Notes: generated from the letters alone by a model not told the origin. DNA of 64,000 bases from Bacteroidales bacterium UBA5219 (GCA_002412425.1 DHVB01000062.1:1-64000); one strand, 5' to 3'. Shown: positions 18,433 through 28,286, counted from the stretch's first letter. Numbers and translations are program-made.

Positions 18433-21369
18433 GTGAAAGTTAAGTGTTTGCTGAAAGGGAAAAAACTATGGATTTTAATATCAATACTTTTAGCAGTAGT
18501 GATAAGTGTTTGTGTAGTTTTATTAACAAAAGAAAAAACTAAAAGTCCTGAAACTGGTAAAGCATTTTTTTATAATTTTCCTGCAAAAATTTGTGATTCA
18601 ATTACTGATTTGCGCACTACTGATGAGCAAATTGCTAGTTTGTTTATTTTAGCAAACCCACAAGATAGTTTAATAGCAACAAATGACTTTTTTTCTGGCT
18701 TTTTTTTCATTGAATATAATGGGCAAACTCTTCTTAATCGACAAAATGACAGCTGCACTAATAAATTAATTAGAGGAATTCACGAAAAAGAACTTAGAAA
18801 TTTATTTGCAGATTCTATAAAAACTTTTTCATCTGAACTTTTAAATACAATTAGCGATACTGTTGTTCTGCTTAATTATTATAATTACCAAACAGACTTG
18901 CTTGTTAAACACAATATAAACGCATTGCTTATTGATGCAAATATTCCTGAAAAATTGGATTCTATAGCTGTGAAATTAATTTCAGATAGGCTGAAAATTA
19001 AATTAGACATTTTACATAAAAACAATATTCTGAGCATCTTGCATTTAGATAAAATTGACACAAAAGATGAAAAATCAGAACAATATTTACAAGAACTTTA
19101 TTCAAACATAATTAATTCGGGTTTATGTGGTATAATAATTTCAGAAAGTGAGCAGCTTAATTATTTTTCAGATTTTGATGGACTTGTTTTTAAGTTAACT
19201 AAACTGGGTGAGACAATAAATGAAAATCTTATTTGCTCAACAAATGCATTTATTCTTTACGATGAAAAAGATATTAATAGTTTGAAAAACGACATTAAAA
19301 AACATACAAAAAAGAAGGATATATTTCTAAAAAGTTCTAAGTTTTTACGTGCTAGCATGTGGGCAAATCAAAAAACAGCACAAGACAGCACAAAACAATT
19401 GCTTGACCTAAATTTATTAGAAGCAAGAATTACAGAAGCATCTATTACATTGCTAAAAAACTCTAATAATTTAATTCCTATTTCAGATATAAATCAAAAA
19501 ATTCATATTTTAATTGCCAGTAAATCAAAATACACTGATTTTATTAATATTATTTCAAATTACATTAATAATTATACCGTATCGTATTTTAATACTGATT
19601 CTAAAAAACCGCCTGTTATTCCAAGAGCTACAAACACTTTAATAGTTTTGTACGACACTAACTTTTCGGATTCTATTCCTAATCTTTTAAAAACAAGTCT
19701 ATTAGAGTTTAAGCAACAAAAAATATTTTTAAATTTTGGCAAGCTTAGTTCTGAAATTTGCGAAATAGATGCAGATGCAATCTTACAAACTTATGACGAC
19801 AGCTTTTTCTCACAATCATTTGTTGCACAAGCTATTTTTGGAGGAGTTGCTATTAAAGGAAGTCTTGCAAACAAATTAAACGACAGCATAAACTATGGAC
19901 ATGGAATAAAAACTACAAAAACTAGACTTAAATATTCTGTACCTGAAGAAGTGGGTTTAAATTCCGAAATATTATTAAAAATTGATAGCATTTTAAATTA
20001 TGCTATATCTAGTGGTGTGTTTCCTGGATGTCAAATTTTTGTTGCTAAAAACGGAGTTGTTGTTCATAATAAATCTTATGGTTATCTTGATTATTCAAAA
20101 ACAAATTCTGTAAAAAGTTCGGTTTTATACGATGTGGCTTCTTTAACAAAAATTTGTGCTACAACTCTTGCTACAATGAAAATGTATGAAACTGACAAAA
20201 TTAATCTAAATGACAAATTATCTAAATATTTTAAAAACACTTCTATTGATTATGGAAATATAAAACCCGACACTTTAATTTTTATCGACACTATTTCTAT
20301 TAAAGGAAAATCCTTATCTGAAATCGAAGACTTGGTGCAAGATAAAGACACTATTCATTTAAACGACACATTAGTAGAGCTAACAGAAATTATCCTTACA
20401 AAAACAACACCTAAATCTAATATTTTTCAAGTTCCTGTTCGAGCTTTACTTGTTCATCAAAGTGGAATAAGTCCTTCATTGCCTATTTTAAAATACATGT
20501 TTTATTTAAAGTCTTATAAAGAATTTTTACAAAACGAACATTTAAAAACCGATAGTTTAGATTTTCTTGATTTAGACGATATTACACAAGAAGAAGCTTT
20601 TGATTTTTATTATAGTAAAAAATGGATTAAAGATTCTGCTGAACTAAAAATTGCAGAAAACATGTATTTAAAAAAGCGTTGGCAAGATAGTTTATATGAA
20701 GATGTAAAAAGATTGGGAACCTTTAAGCGAGAAGTTTATCAATACACTGATATGAATATGATTTTAATGCAAGCAATTATTGATACAACAAATGAAAAAA
20801 GTTTAGATGTTTATGTAAAAACTGAATTTTACAAGAATTTAGGAATGAATAATACAACATTTTTACCTTTAGAGCAAAAAATTCCAAAAACAAGAATTGC
20901 ACCAACCGAAAACGAAAAATTTTGGCGAAAACAAGTAATACATGGCAATGTACATGATCCTTCGGCGGCAATGCTAGGTGGAATATCAGGAAATGCTGGC
21001 TTATTTTCTACCGCCTCTGACTTGGGAATACTTGGACAAATGTGGCTAAATGGAGGAACTTATGGAGGAAAAAGATATTTAAAACAAAATACTATAAAAA
21101 TGTTTTCTTCTACTCAACCCGAAAATCATAGAGGATTGGGCTTTGATAAAGTGTCGATAAAAAATCTAAATGCAGCTTCAGCACCAGCAACAACATTTGG
21201 TCATACAGGTTTTACTGGCTGTGCTATGTGGATTGACCCAGAAAATGAAATTGTATATGTGTTTTTATCAAACCGCATACATCCCGATGTAAATAATAAA
21301 GGTATTTATGGACAAAATATTGTTAGGAAAACTCATCAATGTATATACGATGCGATGATAAAAAACTGA
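18433..21369 (+). CDS. Membrane-anchored degenerate GH3 / beta-lactamase-fold serine hydrolase
   Basis: This 978-aa protein has an N-terminal membrane anchor (ILISILLAVVISVCVVLL). Residues about 50-460 follow the NagZ-like GH3 layout, including the second-domain hallmark EASITLLKNSNNLIPI, but the glycosidase motifs (the KHFPGHGD type) cannot be found, so this half looks inactive. Residues about 500-970 are a class C beta-lactamase-like domain with SLTK (SxxK), a YTD in place of YxN, and GHTG. The family is common in Bacteroidota and is thought to act on cell-wall material; the substrate is unknown. It starts with GTG, with a promoter box just upstream. Confidence 0.8.
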   Translation: MKVKCLLKGKKLWILISILLAVVISVCVVLLTKEKTKSPETGKAFFYNFPAKICDSITDLRTTDEQIASLFILANPQDSLIATNDFFSGFFFIEYNGQTLLNRQNDSCTNKLIRGIHEKELRNLFADSIKTFSSELLNTISDTVVLLNYYNYQTDLLVKHNINALLIDANIPEKLDSIAVKLISDRLKIKLDILHKNNILSILHLDKIDTKDEKSEQYLQELYSNIINSGLCGIIISESEQLNYFSDFDGLVFKLTKLGETINENLICSTNAFILYDEKDINSLKNDIKKHTKKKDIFLKSSKFLRASMWANQKTAQDSTKQLLDLNLLEARITEASITLLKNSNNLIPISDINQKIHILIASKSKYTDFINIISNYINNYTVSYFNTDSKKPPVIPRATNTLIVLYDTNFSDSIPNLLKTSLLEFKQQKIFLNFGKLSSEICEIDADAILQTYDDSFFSQSFVAQAIFGGVAIKGSLANKLNDSINYGHGIKTTKTRLKYSVPEEVGLNSEILLKIDSILNYAISSGVFPGCQIFVAKNGVVVHNKSYGYLDYSKTNSVKSSVLYDVASLTKICATTLATMKMYETDKINLNDKLSKYFKNTSIDYGNIKPDTLIFIDTISIKGKSLSEIEDLVQDKDTIHLNDTLVELTEIILTKTTPKSNIFQVPVRALLVHQSGISPSLPILKYMFYLKSYKEFLQNEHLKTDSLDFLDLDDITQEEAFDFYYSKKWIKDSAELKIAENMYLKKRWQDSLYEDVKRLGTFKREVYQYTDMNMILMQAIIDTTNEKSLDVYVKTEFYKNLGMNNTTFLPLEQKIPKTRIAPTENEKFWRKQVIHGNVHDPSAAMLGGISGNAGLFSTASDLGILGQMWLNGGTYGGKRYLKQNTIKMFSSTQPENHRGLGFDKVSIKNLNAASAPATTFGHTGFTGCAMWIDPENEIVYVFLSNRIHPDVNNKGIYGQNIVRKTHQCIYDAMIKN

Positions 21370-21437
21370 AAATTATAATAAAAAAAACAAAATAAACGTT
21401 TTATTTTACAGCATAATTAATCATAAACTTCAACAAT

Positions 21438-22085
21438 ATGAGAAAAACAATATTTTGCATACTATTATTATTTTTGACGATAAAAACCTACAGTCAAAAT
21501 AAAAACATTTGTTCAATAGAAACTGATGCAAACTACTATTATTACTTCATTGGAGACCATAAAGCCAATAATTTTAATTATGGCTTCTCATTGTTAATTT
21601 CCCATTATATAAGAAACTTAAAACTTAGTACAGGAATAAATTATTCTACGAAATATTATGATTCTGCAGGAAGCGCATTTTATTCTACTGAAAAGCATAA
21701 ACATTATTTACAATATTTAAATTTTCCAATTACTGCAAATATTAAAATTTTTTCACGTAACAAATTTAGTTCAAGCATTCTTGCTGGATTTGTATTTAAC
21801 CATATTATAGATTACAAAGTTAAGTTCTATTACATGAACGGTAATATTGCAACTAAAAATAATTTATTAGCTAATAGACAATTAGGCGTAAGTTTTATGC
21901 TTGGCTCAACCTTCTCACAAACAATTGAAAACAAATGGATATTAAATTTATCTCCTTTTGTTAGTTGTAGTTTAGTTCGTGACCATAAAGACCAAAGACC
22001 TGATTATACAAACATACCTAACAACAATTTATTTATAGGTTTAAAAATAGGAGTAGAATATATATTTTTATCAGTTAAAAGTTAA
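21438..22085 (+). CDS. Outer-membrane beta-barrel protein
   Basis: This 215-aa protein has a signal peptide (MRKTIFCILLLFLTIKTYSQ). It is followed by repeated amphipathic strands (FNYGFSLLISHYI, LKLSTGINYSTKYY, RQLGVSFMLGSTF) ending in LFIGLKIGVEYIFL. This matches small outer-membrane barrels of the PorT/OMP_b-brl type. The function is unknown. It lies 68 nt after the hydrolase gene, and repeats separate it from the convergent ATP synthase operon. Confidence 0.65.
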   Translation: MRKTIFCILLLFLTIKTYSQNKNICSIETDANYYYYFIGDHKANNFNYGFSLLISHYIRNLKLSTGINYSTKYYDSAGSAFYSTEKHKHYLQYLNFPITANIKIFSRNKFSSSILAGFVFNHIIDYKVKFYYMNGNIATKNNLLANRQLGVSFMLGSTFSQTIENKWILNLSPFVSCSLVRDHKDQRPDYTNIPNNNLFIGLKIGVEYIFLSVKS

Positions 22086-22148
22086 TAAAGTTTTTAAAGT
22101 TCGTAAAGTTGGATTGGATTAAATCATAATTCTAATCTACATTTTAAC

Positions 22149-22223
22149 ATCGGGTGTTGAGCGATTCCAATATCGGGTGTTGAGCGATTCCAATATCGGG
22201 TGTTGAGCGAAGTCGAAACACCG
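22149..22223. repeat. 23-bp tandem repeat ending in a small hairpin
   Basis: Two perfect 23-bp units, ATCGGGTGTTGAGCGATTCC plus AAT, run 22149-22194. A third, divergent unit follows, GGTGTTGAGCGAAGTCGAAACACC, whose ends form a GGTGTT/AACACC hairpin. The GAGCGAAGTCGAA core is a familiar intergenic motif in Bacteroidota. It sits between the convergent 3' ends of the gene at 21438 and atpG. Confidence 0.75.
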
Positions 22224-22257
22224 AAATTCTTTCAACTTTTAACTTTTAACTGCGTTG

Positions 22258-23133
22258 TTATCCTTTAAGTGCTTCTGCACCACTAGTAATTTCGATAAGT
22301 TCGTTTGTAATAGCTGCTTGACGAGCTTTATTATACATTAAAGTTAATTCTTTAATCATTTCTGTTGCATTATCAGTTGCTTGATGCATTGCTGTCATTC
22401 TAGCTCCTTGTTCTGCAGCGTTAGTATCTAAAATAGTTTTAAAAAATTGAATTTTTAAAGCTTTGGGAAGCATTTCGTCTAAGATCTTATTAATTTCTGG
22501 CTCGAAAATATACTCAGATGGATTAGTTTTTTCTTCAACTTCTAGTGTCATTGGTAAAAATCGCTCTACTATTTGTTCGTGAACAGCGGCGTTTTTAAAG
22601 CTATTGTAAACCAAATCTATTCTTTCAAACTCTTCATTAGCAAATATTTCCATCAAAGATTCGCTAATTTTATTTGCATTAGAGTAAGTTAAATCGTCAT
22701 AAATACCAATTTCTGTCTTATAGATTTCATAATTTGATTTTCTAATATAATCTATAGCTTTTTTACCTATACAATAAAATTTAACTTTTCCTTCTTTTGC
22801 TTGTTCTGCATAGTTTTCTTCTACATGGCTAATAGCTTTTTTACAAATATTTGTATTAAACGCACCACAAAGCCCTCTGTTTGAAGCCATTAGAACAATA
22901 AGTACAGTTTTAGATTCATTATCGTTAATAAAAATGTTTTTATGATTTTTATCTAAACCAGAACTTACTTCTTGTAACACTTCTGTTAGCTTTTCTGAAT
23001 AAGGTCTAATTTGCGTAACCATATTTTGAGCTCTTTTCAACTTAGCAGCCGCAACCATTTTCATAGCTGAAGTAATTTGCCTTGTTGACCTTACAGAAGC
23101 AATTCTATTACGTATATCTTTTAATCCTGCCAT
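22258..23133 (-). CDS. atpG: ATP synthase subunit gamma
   Basis: This is the central rotor shaft of F1, coupling ring rotation to catalysis. The 291-aa protein begins MAGLKDIRNRIASV, and the conserved C-terminal helix includes MTAMHQATDNATEMI and ARQAAITNELIEI. It is the last gene of the operon, 8 nt after atpA. The beta and epsilon genes do not follow it, which is usual in Bacteroidota, where atpD-atpC lie elsewhere. Confidence 0.97.
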   Translation of the reverse strand: MAGLKDIRNRIASVRSTRQITSAMKMVAAAKLKRAQNMVTQIRPYSEKLTEVLQEVSSGLDKNHKNIFINDNESKTVLIVLMASNRGLCGAFNTNICKKAISHVEENYAEQAKEGKVKFYCIGKKAIDYIRKSNYEIYKTEIGIYDDLTYSNANKISESLMEIFANEEFERIDLVYNSFKNAAVHEQIVERFLPMTLEVEEKTNPSEYIFEPEINKILDEMLPKALKIQFFKTILDTNAAEQGARMTAMHQATDNATEMIKELTLMYNKARQAAITNELIEITSGAEALKG

Positions 23134-23141
23134 GAATTAAT

Positions 23142-24722
23142 TTATTTTTTATATTTAGCTGTAAATTCCTGTGCTACTTTTGTTAAAACCCCTGTAATTT
23201 CATCGTTATATTCACCTCTTGCAAGGCTTGCCATTGTATCTTTATGATTTAAGTTCAAGTAATCAATATATTCAGCTTCAAATTCGCTAATTTTATTTAT
23301 TGGTACATCTCTTAACAAGGCATTTGTTCCACAGAAAATAATTGCTGCTTGATTTTCTACTTTAATAGGAGAATGTAGTCCTTGTTTTAATATTTCTACA
23401 TTTTTTCTTCCTTTGTCGATTACTGCAAGAGTAACAGCATCAAGGTCGGAACCAAATTTTGAGAAAGCTTCTAACTCTTCGAATTGAGCTTGGTCAATTT
23501 TTAATGTTCCTGCAATTTTTTTCATACATTTAATTTGAGCATTTCCACCAACTCTAGATACAGAAATACCAACATTAATAGCTGGACGAATACCTGCATT
23601 AAACAAGTCAGACTCTAAGAAGATTTGTCCGTCTGTAATTGAAATAACGTTTGTTGGAATATATGCAGAAATATCACCTGCTTGGGTTTCGATTATTGGA
23701 AGAGCAGTAAGCGAACCACCACCTTTTACTTTACCTTTAAGGCTTTCGGGTAGGTCGTTCATTTTTGCAGCAATTTCATCAGATTGAATAATTTTAGCGG
23801 CTCTTTCAAGCAATCTTGAGTGCAAGTAGAAAACGTCACCAGGATATGCTTCACGTCCTGGGGGTCTTCTTAGCAACAACGACACTTCACGATATGAAAC
23901 TGCTTGTTTTGACAAGTCGTCGTAAACAATTAAAGCAGGACGTCCTGTGTCGCGGAAATATTCACCAATAGCACAACCAGCGAATGGAGCATAGAACTGC
24001 ATCGCTGCTGGCTCAGAAGCCGAAGCGGTAACAATAACTGTATAATCTAAAGCACCTGCTTCTTCTAAAGTTCTTGCGATACTAGCAACTGTAGAACCTT
24101 TTTGACCTATTGCTACATAAATACAATATACAGGTTCGCCTTTATCATAAAAAGATTTTTGATTTATGATAGTATCTATCGCAATTGTACTTTTTCCTGT
24201 TTGACGGTCGCCGATAATAAGCTCACGTTGACCACGTCCGATAGGAATCATAGAGTCTATTGCTTTAATACCTGTTTGCAAAGGTTCGTTTACAGGTTGA
24301 CGAAAAATAACACCTGGAGCAACTCTTTCAAGAGGCATTTCGTATAATTCGCCACCTATAGGACCTTTACCGTCCAATGGTTCTCCGATAGTATTAACAA
24401 CTCTACCTAGCATTTCTTCACCCACCATAATTGAAGCAATACGTCTTAATCTTTTAACAGTAGTACCTTCTTTTATATCTGTACTATGACCCAAAAGCAC
24501 AGCTCCAACATTATCTTCTTCAAGATTTAATACTATACCTTTAACTCCATTTTCAAATTCTATTAATTCATTTGCTTGAACATTATCCAAGCCATGAATA
24601 CGAGCAATACCGTCTCCAATTTGTAAAACAGTTCCAACTTCTTCAAGGTTTGTTTTTAAACTTAAACCTTCTAATTGTTGTTTTAAAATTTGTGATACTT
24701 CTGATGGTTTAATGTCTGCCAT
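23142..24722 (-). CDS. atpA: ATP synthase subunit alpha
   Basis: This is the non-catalytic nucleotide-binding subunit of the F1 hexamer. The 526 aa include the P-loop GDRQTGKST, the [16 protein letters not shown] segment, and [20 protein letters not shown]. The alpha/beta signature [13 protein letters not shown] is present, as is the C-terminal helical domain. Length and all motifs are normal. It sits 29 nt after atpH. Confidence 0.98.
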   Translation of the reverse strand: MADIKPSEVSQILKQQLEGLSLKTNLEEVGTVLQIGDGIARIHGLDNVQANELIEFENGVKGIVLNLEEDNVGAVLLGHSTDIKEGTTVKRLRRIASIMVGEEMLGRVVNTIGEPLDGKGPIGGELYEMPLERVAPGVIFRQPVNEPLQTGIKAIDSMIPIGRGQRELIIGDRQTGKSTIAIDTIINQKSFYDKGEPVYCIYVAIGQKGSTVASIARTLEEAGALDYTVIVTASASEPAAMQFYAPFAGCAIGEYFRDTGRPALIVYDDLSKQAVSYREVSLLLRRPPGREAYPGDVFYLHSRLLERAAKIIQSDEIAAKMNDLPESLKGKVKGGGSLTALPIIETQAGDISAYIPTNVISITDGQIFLESDLFNAGIRPAINVGISVSRVGGNAQIKCMKKIAGTLKIDQAQFEELEAFSKFGSDLDAVTLAVIDKGRKNVEILKQGLHSPIKVENQAAIIFCGTNALLRDVPINKISEFEAEYIDYLNLNHKDTMASLARGEYNDEITGVLTKVAQEFTAKYKK

Positions 24723-24751
24723 AACTGCTATATTATTTTTTTAATTTTTAA

Positions 24752-25294
24752 TTATTTTTCTATTCTTAACTCTGATTTAATATTTCTTAATTGAGTTTCA
24801 ACACTCATATCTAATAATAAATTGTCAATTCTTACAACTACGCCCCCGATTATTTCAGGTTTAACATTAGTTACAATTTCTACATCGCAATTTAATTTTT
24901 CTTCAACATTATTAGCAAATTGCTGAGAAATAGATTTGTCAATGTCTATAGCTGTTGTTAACACAACTTCTTTTATGTTTTTATGTTCTCTGTAAAAAGA
25001 TGAAAAATCACGAATAATATCAGATATGTAAGCTTCTCTTTTGTTTTCTATTAACATGAGTAAAAACCTCATGCTTAATTCGTTAATAGAATTTGAAAAC
25101 ACATTTTTCAACACATCTTTTTTATCCTTAGATTTTACTACAGGACTTGTAAAAACGCTATAAAAGTTTTCATTTGCTTTAATGCTTGTTTTAATTAATT
25201 GAAAATCTTCATAAATTTTATCAAGAAGATTTTTCTCTTTTGCTGATTCAAAAATTGCTTTCGAATACCTTACCGATATTTTACTTTGATTCAT
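24752..25294 (-). CDS. atpH: ATP synthase subunit delta
   Basis: This 180-aa stator subunit links the peripheral stalk to F1. The N-terminal helical bundle begins ISVRYSKAIFESAKEK, and the C-terminal beta part has PEIIGGVVVRIDNLLLDMSV, the family signature. It follows atpF by 2 nt, consistent with tight co-translation. Confidence 0.95.
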   Translation of the reverse strand: MNQSKISVRYSKAIFESAKEKNLLDKIYEDFQLIKTSIKANENFYSVFTSPVVKSKDKKDVLKNVFSNSINELSMRFLLMLIENKREAYISDIIRDFSSFYREHKNIKEVVLTTAIDIDKSISQQFANNVEEKLNCDVEIVTNVKPEIIGGVVVRIDNLLLDMSVETQLRNIKSELRIEK

Positions 25295-25296
25295 AA

Positions 25297-25791
25297 TTAA
25301 TTAAACTTTACATCTTTTAAAATGTCATCTACCAAAACTTGATTGTCTTTTTTGTCTTTTACTTCTCGTCTGATAACTTTTTCGGCGACTAAAATTGACA
25401 AATCTAAGACTTGGTTTCTGATTTCTTCAACAGCAGCAGCTTTTTGTGCAGCGATTTCCATTGAAGCATTTTTCTTTAGTTTTTCAACTTCTTTTCCTGC
25501 TTCTTGCTTAGCTTCTGCAACGATTTGTTCTTTTAATTCTCTAGCTTCTTTAAGAATATTGTCTCTTTCTATTCTTGCCTCAATCATAATTTGTTCGTTG
25601 CCAGCTTTTAGCTGTTTCATTTCTTCGCGAGCTTTTTCTGCCATATTCAAAGCGTCTTCAATACTTTGATTTCTGTTGTTAATCATCTTGTTGATAGGTT
25701 TCCATGCTACTTTTCCAAGGATAAGTAATAATATTATGAAAATTATACTTGTCCAAAAAATTAAACCTACACCGGGCATTATAAGATCCAT
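25297..25791 (-). CDS. atpF: ATP synthase subunit b
   Basis: This is the peripheral stalk subunit: one N-terminal membrane helix (GLIFWTSIIFIILLLILG) followed by a long charged coiled coil rich in Glu, Lys and Ala. The 164-aa length is typical. A terminator-like hairpin separates it from atpE upstream, so its transcript level may be lower than that of atpE. Confidence 0.96.
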   Translation of the reverse strand: MDLIMPGVGLIFWTSIIFIILLLILGKVAWKPINKMINNRNQSIEDALNMAEKAREEMKQLKAGNEQIMIEARIERDNILKEARELKEQIVAEAKQEAGKEVEKLKKNASMEIAAQKAAAVEEIRNQVLDLSILVAEKVIRREVKDKKDNQVLVDDILKDVKFN

Positions 25792-25836
25792 ACTGCAATT
25801 ATTTTATATTATTTTTTTATAAATTACTTTTAAAAA

Positions 25837-25871
25837 ACATTTCCCGTAGCCAATCGCTAGTCGGGAAATGT
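25837..25871 (-). terminator. Terminator-like hairpin between atpE and atpF
   Basis: On the minus strand, ACATTTCCCG and CGGGAAATGT form a perfect 10-bp stem with a 15-nt loop, followed by a run of T. It lies 10 nt after the atpE stop and inside the operon, so it is probably a partial terminator or a 3'-end stabiliser rather than the operon end. Confidence 0.65.
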
Positions 25872-25880
25872 AAAATTGTT

Positions 25881-26081
25881 TTACTGTAACAAAGCAACTA
25901 CAACGCCAAATAATGCCACACCCTCGATAAGAGCGCATGAAATAATCATTGAAGTTTGGATGTTACCTGCAGCTTCAGGTTGTCTTGCTATTGCGTCCAT
26001 TGCTGCGTGTCCAATTTTTCCAATACCATAGCCTGCACCAATTACTGCTAGTGCAGCGCCGATTGCTGGAAGTCCTACCAT
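25881..26081 (-). CDS. atpE: ATP synthase subunit c
   Basis: This 66-aa protein forms two membrane helices of the rotor ring, joined by the polar loop ARQPE. The ion-binding carboxylate is Glu in ALIEGVALFG. The helix-1 Gln and the Ser/Thr after Glu that mark sodium-type rings are replaced (Ile and Gly here), so proton coupling is predicted. The hairpin after the stop may raise the amount of this multi-copy subunit. Confidence 0.97.
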   Translation of the reverse strand: MVGLPAIGAALAVIGAGYGIGKIGHAAMDAIARQPEAAGNIQTSMIISCALIEGVALFGVVVALLQ

Positions 26082-26117
26082 AATTTTAAATTATTTAAGT
26101 TAAACATAAAAAAAATT

Positions 26118-27200
26118 CTAATGTTCTGGTTCTGCTACTGCTATGCCTATAAACAAAGCAGAAAGCATTGTAAATACGTATGCCTGTAAAAATGCAACCA
26201 GCAACTCTAAAACGTCCATAAAAAGTACGAATAAGAAAGTTACTGGAGCTATTGCTAATGATTTAAAAACAAATATTAAACCCACTAAGCTCAAAATGAT
26301 AATATGTCCTGCAGTTATATTTGCAAAAAGACGAATGGTTAAAGCCACTGGCTTAACAAACATTCCCATAATTTCAACTACTGTTAAAATTGGACGAACA
26401 AAAACTGGCACACCAGGCATCCACAAATTATGTTGCCAATAATGTTTGTTTCCATTCAAGTTTATCATTAAAAAGGTAAACGTTGCTAAAGTCATTGTAA
26501 CAGCGATATTACCTGTTACATTTGCCCCACCTGGGAAAAATGGAATTATACCAAATAAATTATTAAATAAAATAAAGAAAAAGACTGTTAGCAAAAACGG
26601 TAAAAACTTATCTGTTTTCTTGCCTAAGTTTGGATAAACGATATCATTTTTCACAAACAGTATCAATGGCTCCATAAGGGCTTGCAAACCTTTTGGTCTT
26701 CCAGGACGTTTTTCGTATGCTTTTGCTACAGATATAAATATCCATAATATAACAATGGAAACTATAATCATTGCACAAACATTTTTAGTAATAGAAATAT
26801 CTAAAGGTGTTGCATTCATTATTTTTTCTTCGCCATCTTGAATTTCGGTTGTCAATCCTCCATTTTCATCAGCTAAATAAATTTTATCGTGGTGAAGTAT
26901 ATATTTATTTGTTCCTCTATCCACAACTTTATTGCCATGTTCAAATTTAGAAGACATAAAAACATCTAATTTCCCATTTGCATACACAATTATTGGTAAA
27001 GGAATAGAAACAATTTTTTCGCTTCCATCAGATTTTTTATAATCTAGAATATGCCATTCGTGAGAGTCTTTCAAATGGTGCATTATCATTCCTTTAATAT
27101 CAAAAGCCTCATCTGCATCTGCTTGTTTTGCGTCTGATGCAAAAGCTTGTATTGACAACAAACTTGCAAAAATTACACTTATAAATAATACTCGTCTCAT
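26118..27200 (-). CDS. atpB: ATP synthase subunit a
   Basis: This is the static half-channel of F0. The essential Arg is in KPVALTIRLFANITAGH. The protein has a Sec signal peptide (RRVLFISVIFASLLSIQAFA) and about 110 extra periplasmic residues before the first core membrane helix, a known feature of Bacteroidota AtpB. ATG 27200 is preferred over an upstream in-frame TTG at 27209. The 36-nt gap to atpE is A-rich. Confidence 0.96.
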   Translation of the reverse strand: MRRVLFISVIFASLLSIQAFASDAKQADADEAFDIKGMIMHHLKDSHEWHILDYKKSDGSEKIVSIPLPIIVYANGKLDVFMSSKFEHGNKVVDRGTNKYILHHDKIYLADENGGLTTEIQDGEEKIMNATPLDISITKNVCAMIIVSIVILWIFISVAKAYEKRPGRPKGLQALMEPLILFVKNDIVYPNLGKKTDKFLPFLLTVFFFILFNNLFGIIPFFPGGANVTGNIAVTMTLATFTFLMINLNGNKHYWQHNLWMPGVPVFVRPILTVVEIMGMFVKPVALTIRLFANITAGHIIILSLVGLIFVFKSLAIAPVTFLFVLFMDVLELLVAFLQAYVFTMLSALFIGIAVAEPEH

Positions 27201-27285
27201 TACAATCAAAAAAGTTTTTTAATGTAGCATACAAATTTACAACTTCAATTTTAATATCCTAATATTATTTGTCATTTTTTTTCAA

Positions 27286-27675
27286 TTAACTATTTTTGGT
27301 TATTTTTATCAAACAAAACAGCTCAATTATTAGATAAACGAAATAAAATATAAAAAACTGTATTACAAATTCTTTTTTAAAAACACTATTATTTATAAAA
27401 AGTGGTAGCAAAAACAAGAGAGAAAAAATAATTTTTCCCAATATGGTAAACATATATACATTTGTTATATTTTTTCTTCTATTTTTTCTCAATATTAAAC
27501 TTATAATAAGAATAGAAAAAAAACTTAACACAAATAAAAAAGGGTTTATCCAAAGTACATTAGGAGCATAAAAATATCTTCTAAAATAAAACAATAAAAA
27601 ATAATGTACTGCAAAAATTAATATTGCTACAAAGCTAAAGTTTATAAAAAGTTTAAATTGTTCTTTACTTGTCAT
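27286..27675 (-). CDS. ATP synthase-associated four-helix membrane protein (AtpI-position)
   Basis: This 129-aa protein is built almost entirely of four hydrophobic helices joined by short basic loops. It sits between atpZ and atpB and overlaps atpZ by 11 nt, the place usually held by atpI. Sequence similarity to AtpI is weak by eye, so the name rests on position and topology. AtpI-type proteins help assemble the c ring. Confidence 0.6.
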   Translation of the reverse strand: MTSKEQFKLFINFSFVAILIFAVHYFLLFYFRRYFYAPNVLWINPFLFVLSFFSILIISLILRKNRRKNITNVYMFTILGKIIFSLLFLLPLFINNSVFKKEFVIQFFIFYFVYLIIELFCLIKITKNS

Positions 27676-27919
27676 TCAACACTCTTTTTATAACAAGATA
27701 CAAGGATCCAAAAATTGAAAAAAGAGACAAACCGATAGTGAATCCAGGAGTAGAATTGTCGAAATGTTTATCTAAAGCAACTCCTGCCCATGTTCCTAAA
27801 CCAATCATAATAGCCATTTCAAAAGCTAAGGTAGAGTATTTTATAAACTTATCTAAGCTTTCTTTTCCTGTTTTTTTTTTATTTTTATCTTCGTTATTGT
27901 TGTCTTTATTATTTTCCAA
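27665..27919 (-). CDS. AtpZ/AtpI-like ATP synthase assembly protein
   Basis: This is a small two-helix membrane protein. After a charged N-terminus rich in Asn and Lys come FEMAIMIGLGTWAGVALDKH and a second helix, FTIGLSLFSIFGSLYLVIKR, the AtpZ pattern. A TTG start at 27919, directly after the bactofilin stop, is preferred, giving about 84 aa. The longer frame to 28018 would lie inside the bactofilin gene and adds residues unlike the family. Confidence 0.75.
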   Translation of the reverse strand: MENNKDNNNEDKNKKKTGKESLDKFIKYSTLAFEMAIMIGLGTWAGVALDKHFDNSTPGFTIGLSLFSIFGSLYLVIKRVLNDK

Positions 27920-27920
27920 T

Positions 27921-28286
27921 TTATATATTTTCTTTATCTTGGATATTTGTACACATATTACAAGTTCCTGTAAAAACAGCTCCTGGCTCAATAGAAATTT
28001 TTGTAGTTTGAATATCACCTATTATTTGTGCTGTAGATTTCAAAGCCAAAATATCTTCAACGCTAATCTTTCCTTCTATAAGTCCGGAAATTTCGCTTGT
28101 TGCACAAATAATTTCTCCTTTTATTTTACCAGTTTCTCCTAGAACAAGTTTAGCTTTAGTTTCTACATTTCCTTCTAAACTACCATCAATTCTAATATCT
28201 CCATTTGAAACAATATTTCCAATTATGGAAGTTCCATTACTAATAATATTAAGATTTTTTAAATCTTCGTCGTGATTTTTTGCCAT
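27921..28286 (-). CDS. Bactofilin family cytoskeletal protein
   Basis: This 121-aa protein has the repeating beta-helix pattern of bactofilins: ISNGTSIIGNIVSNGDIRID, then GSLEGNVETKAKLVLGETG and GLIEGKISVEDILALK. These proteins form polymers lining the membrane that help place cell-wall enzymes and other machinery. It is the first gene of the ATP synthase operon; its stop abuts the atpZ start. This pairing recurs in Bacteroidota, so it is probably a conserved arrangement. Confidence 0.9.
   Translation of the reverse strand: MAKNHDEDLKNLNIISNGTSIIGNIVSNGDIRIDGSLEGNVETKAKLVLGETGKIKGEIICATSEISGLIEGKISVEDILALKSTAQIIGDIQTTKISIEPGAVFTGTCNMCTNIQDKENI

Noticed and set aside
27920..28018. Longer N-terminus for AtpZ
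   Set aside because: It overlaps the bactofilin coding region and adds residues unlike the family; TTG at 27919 fits better.
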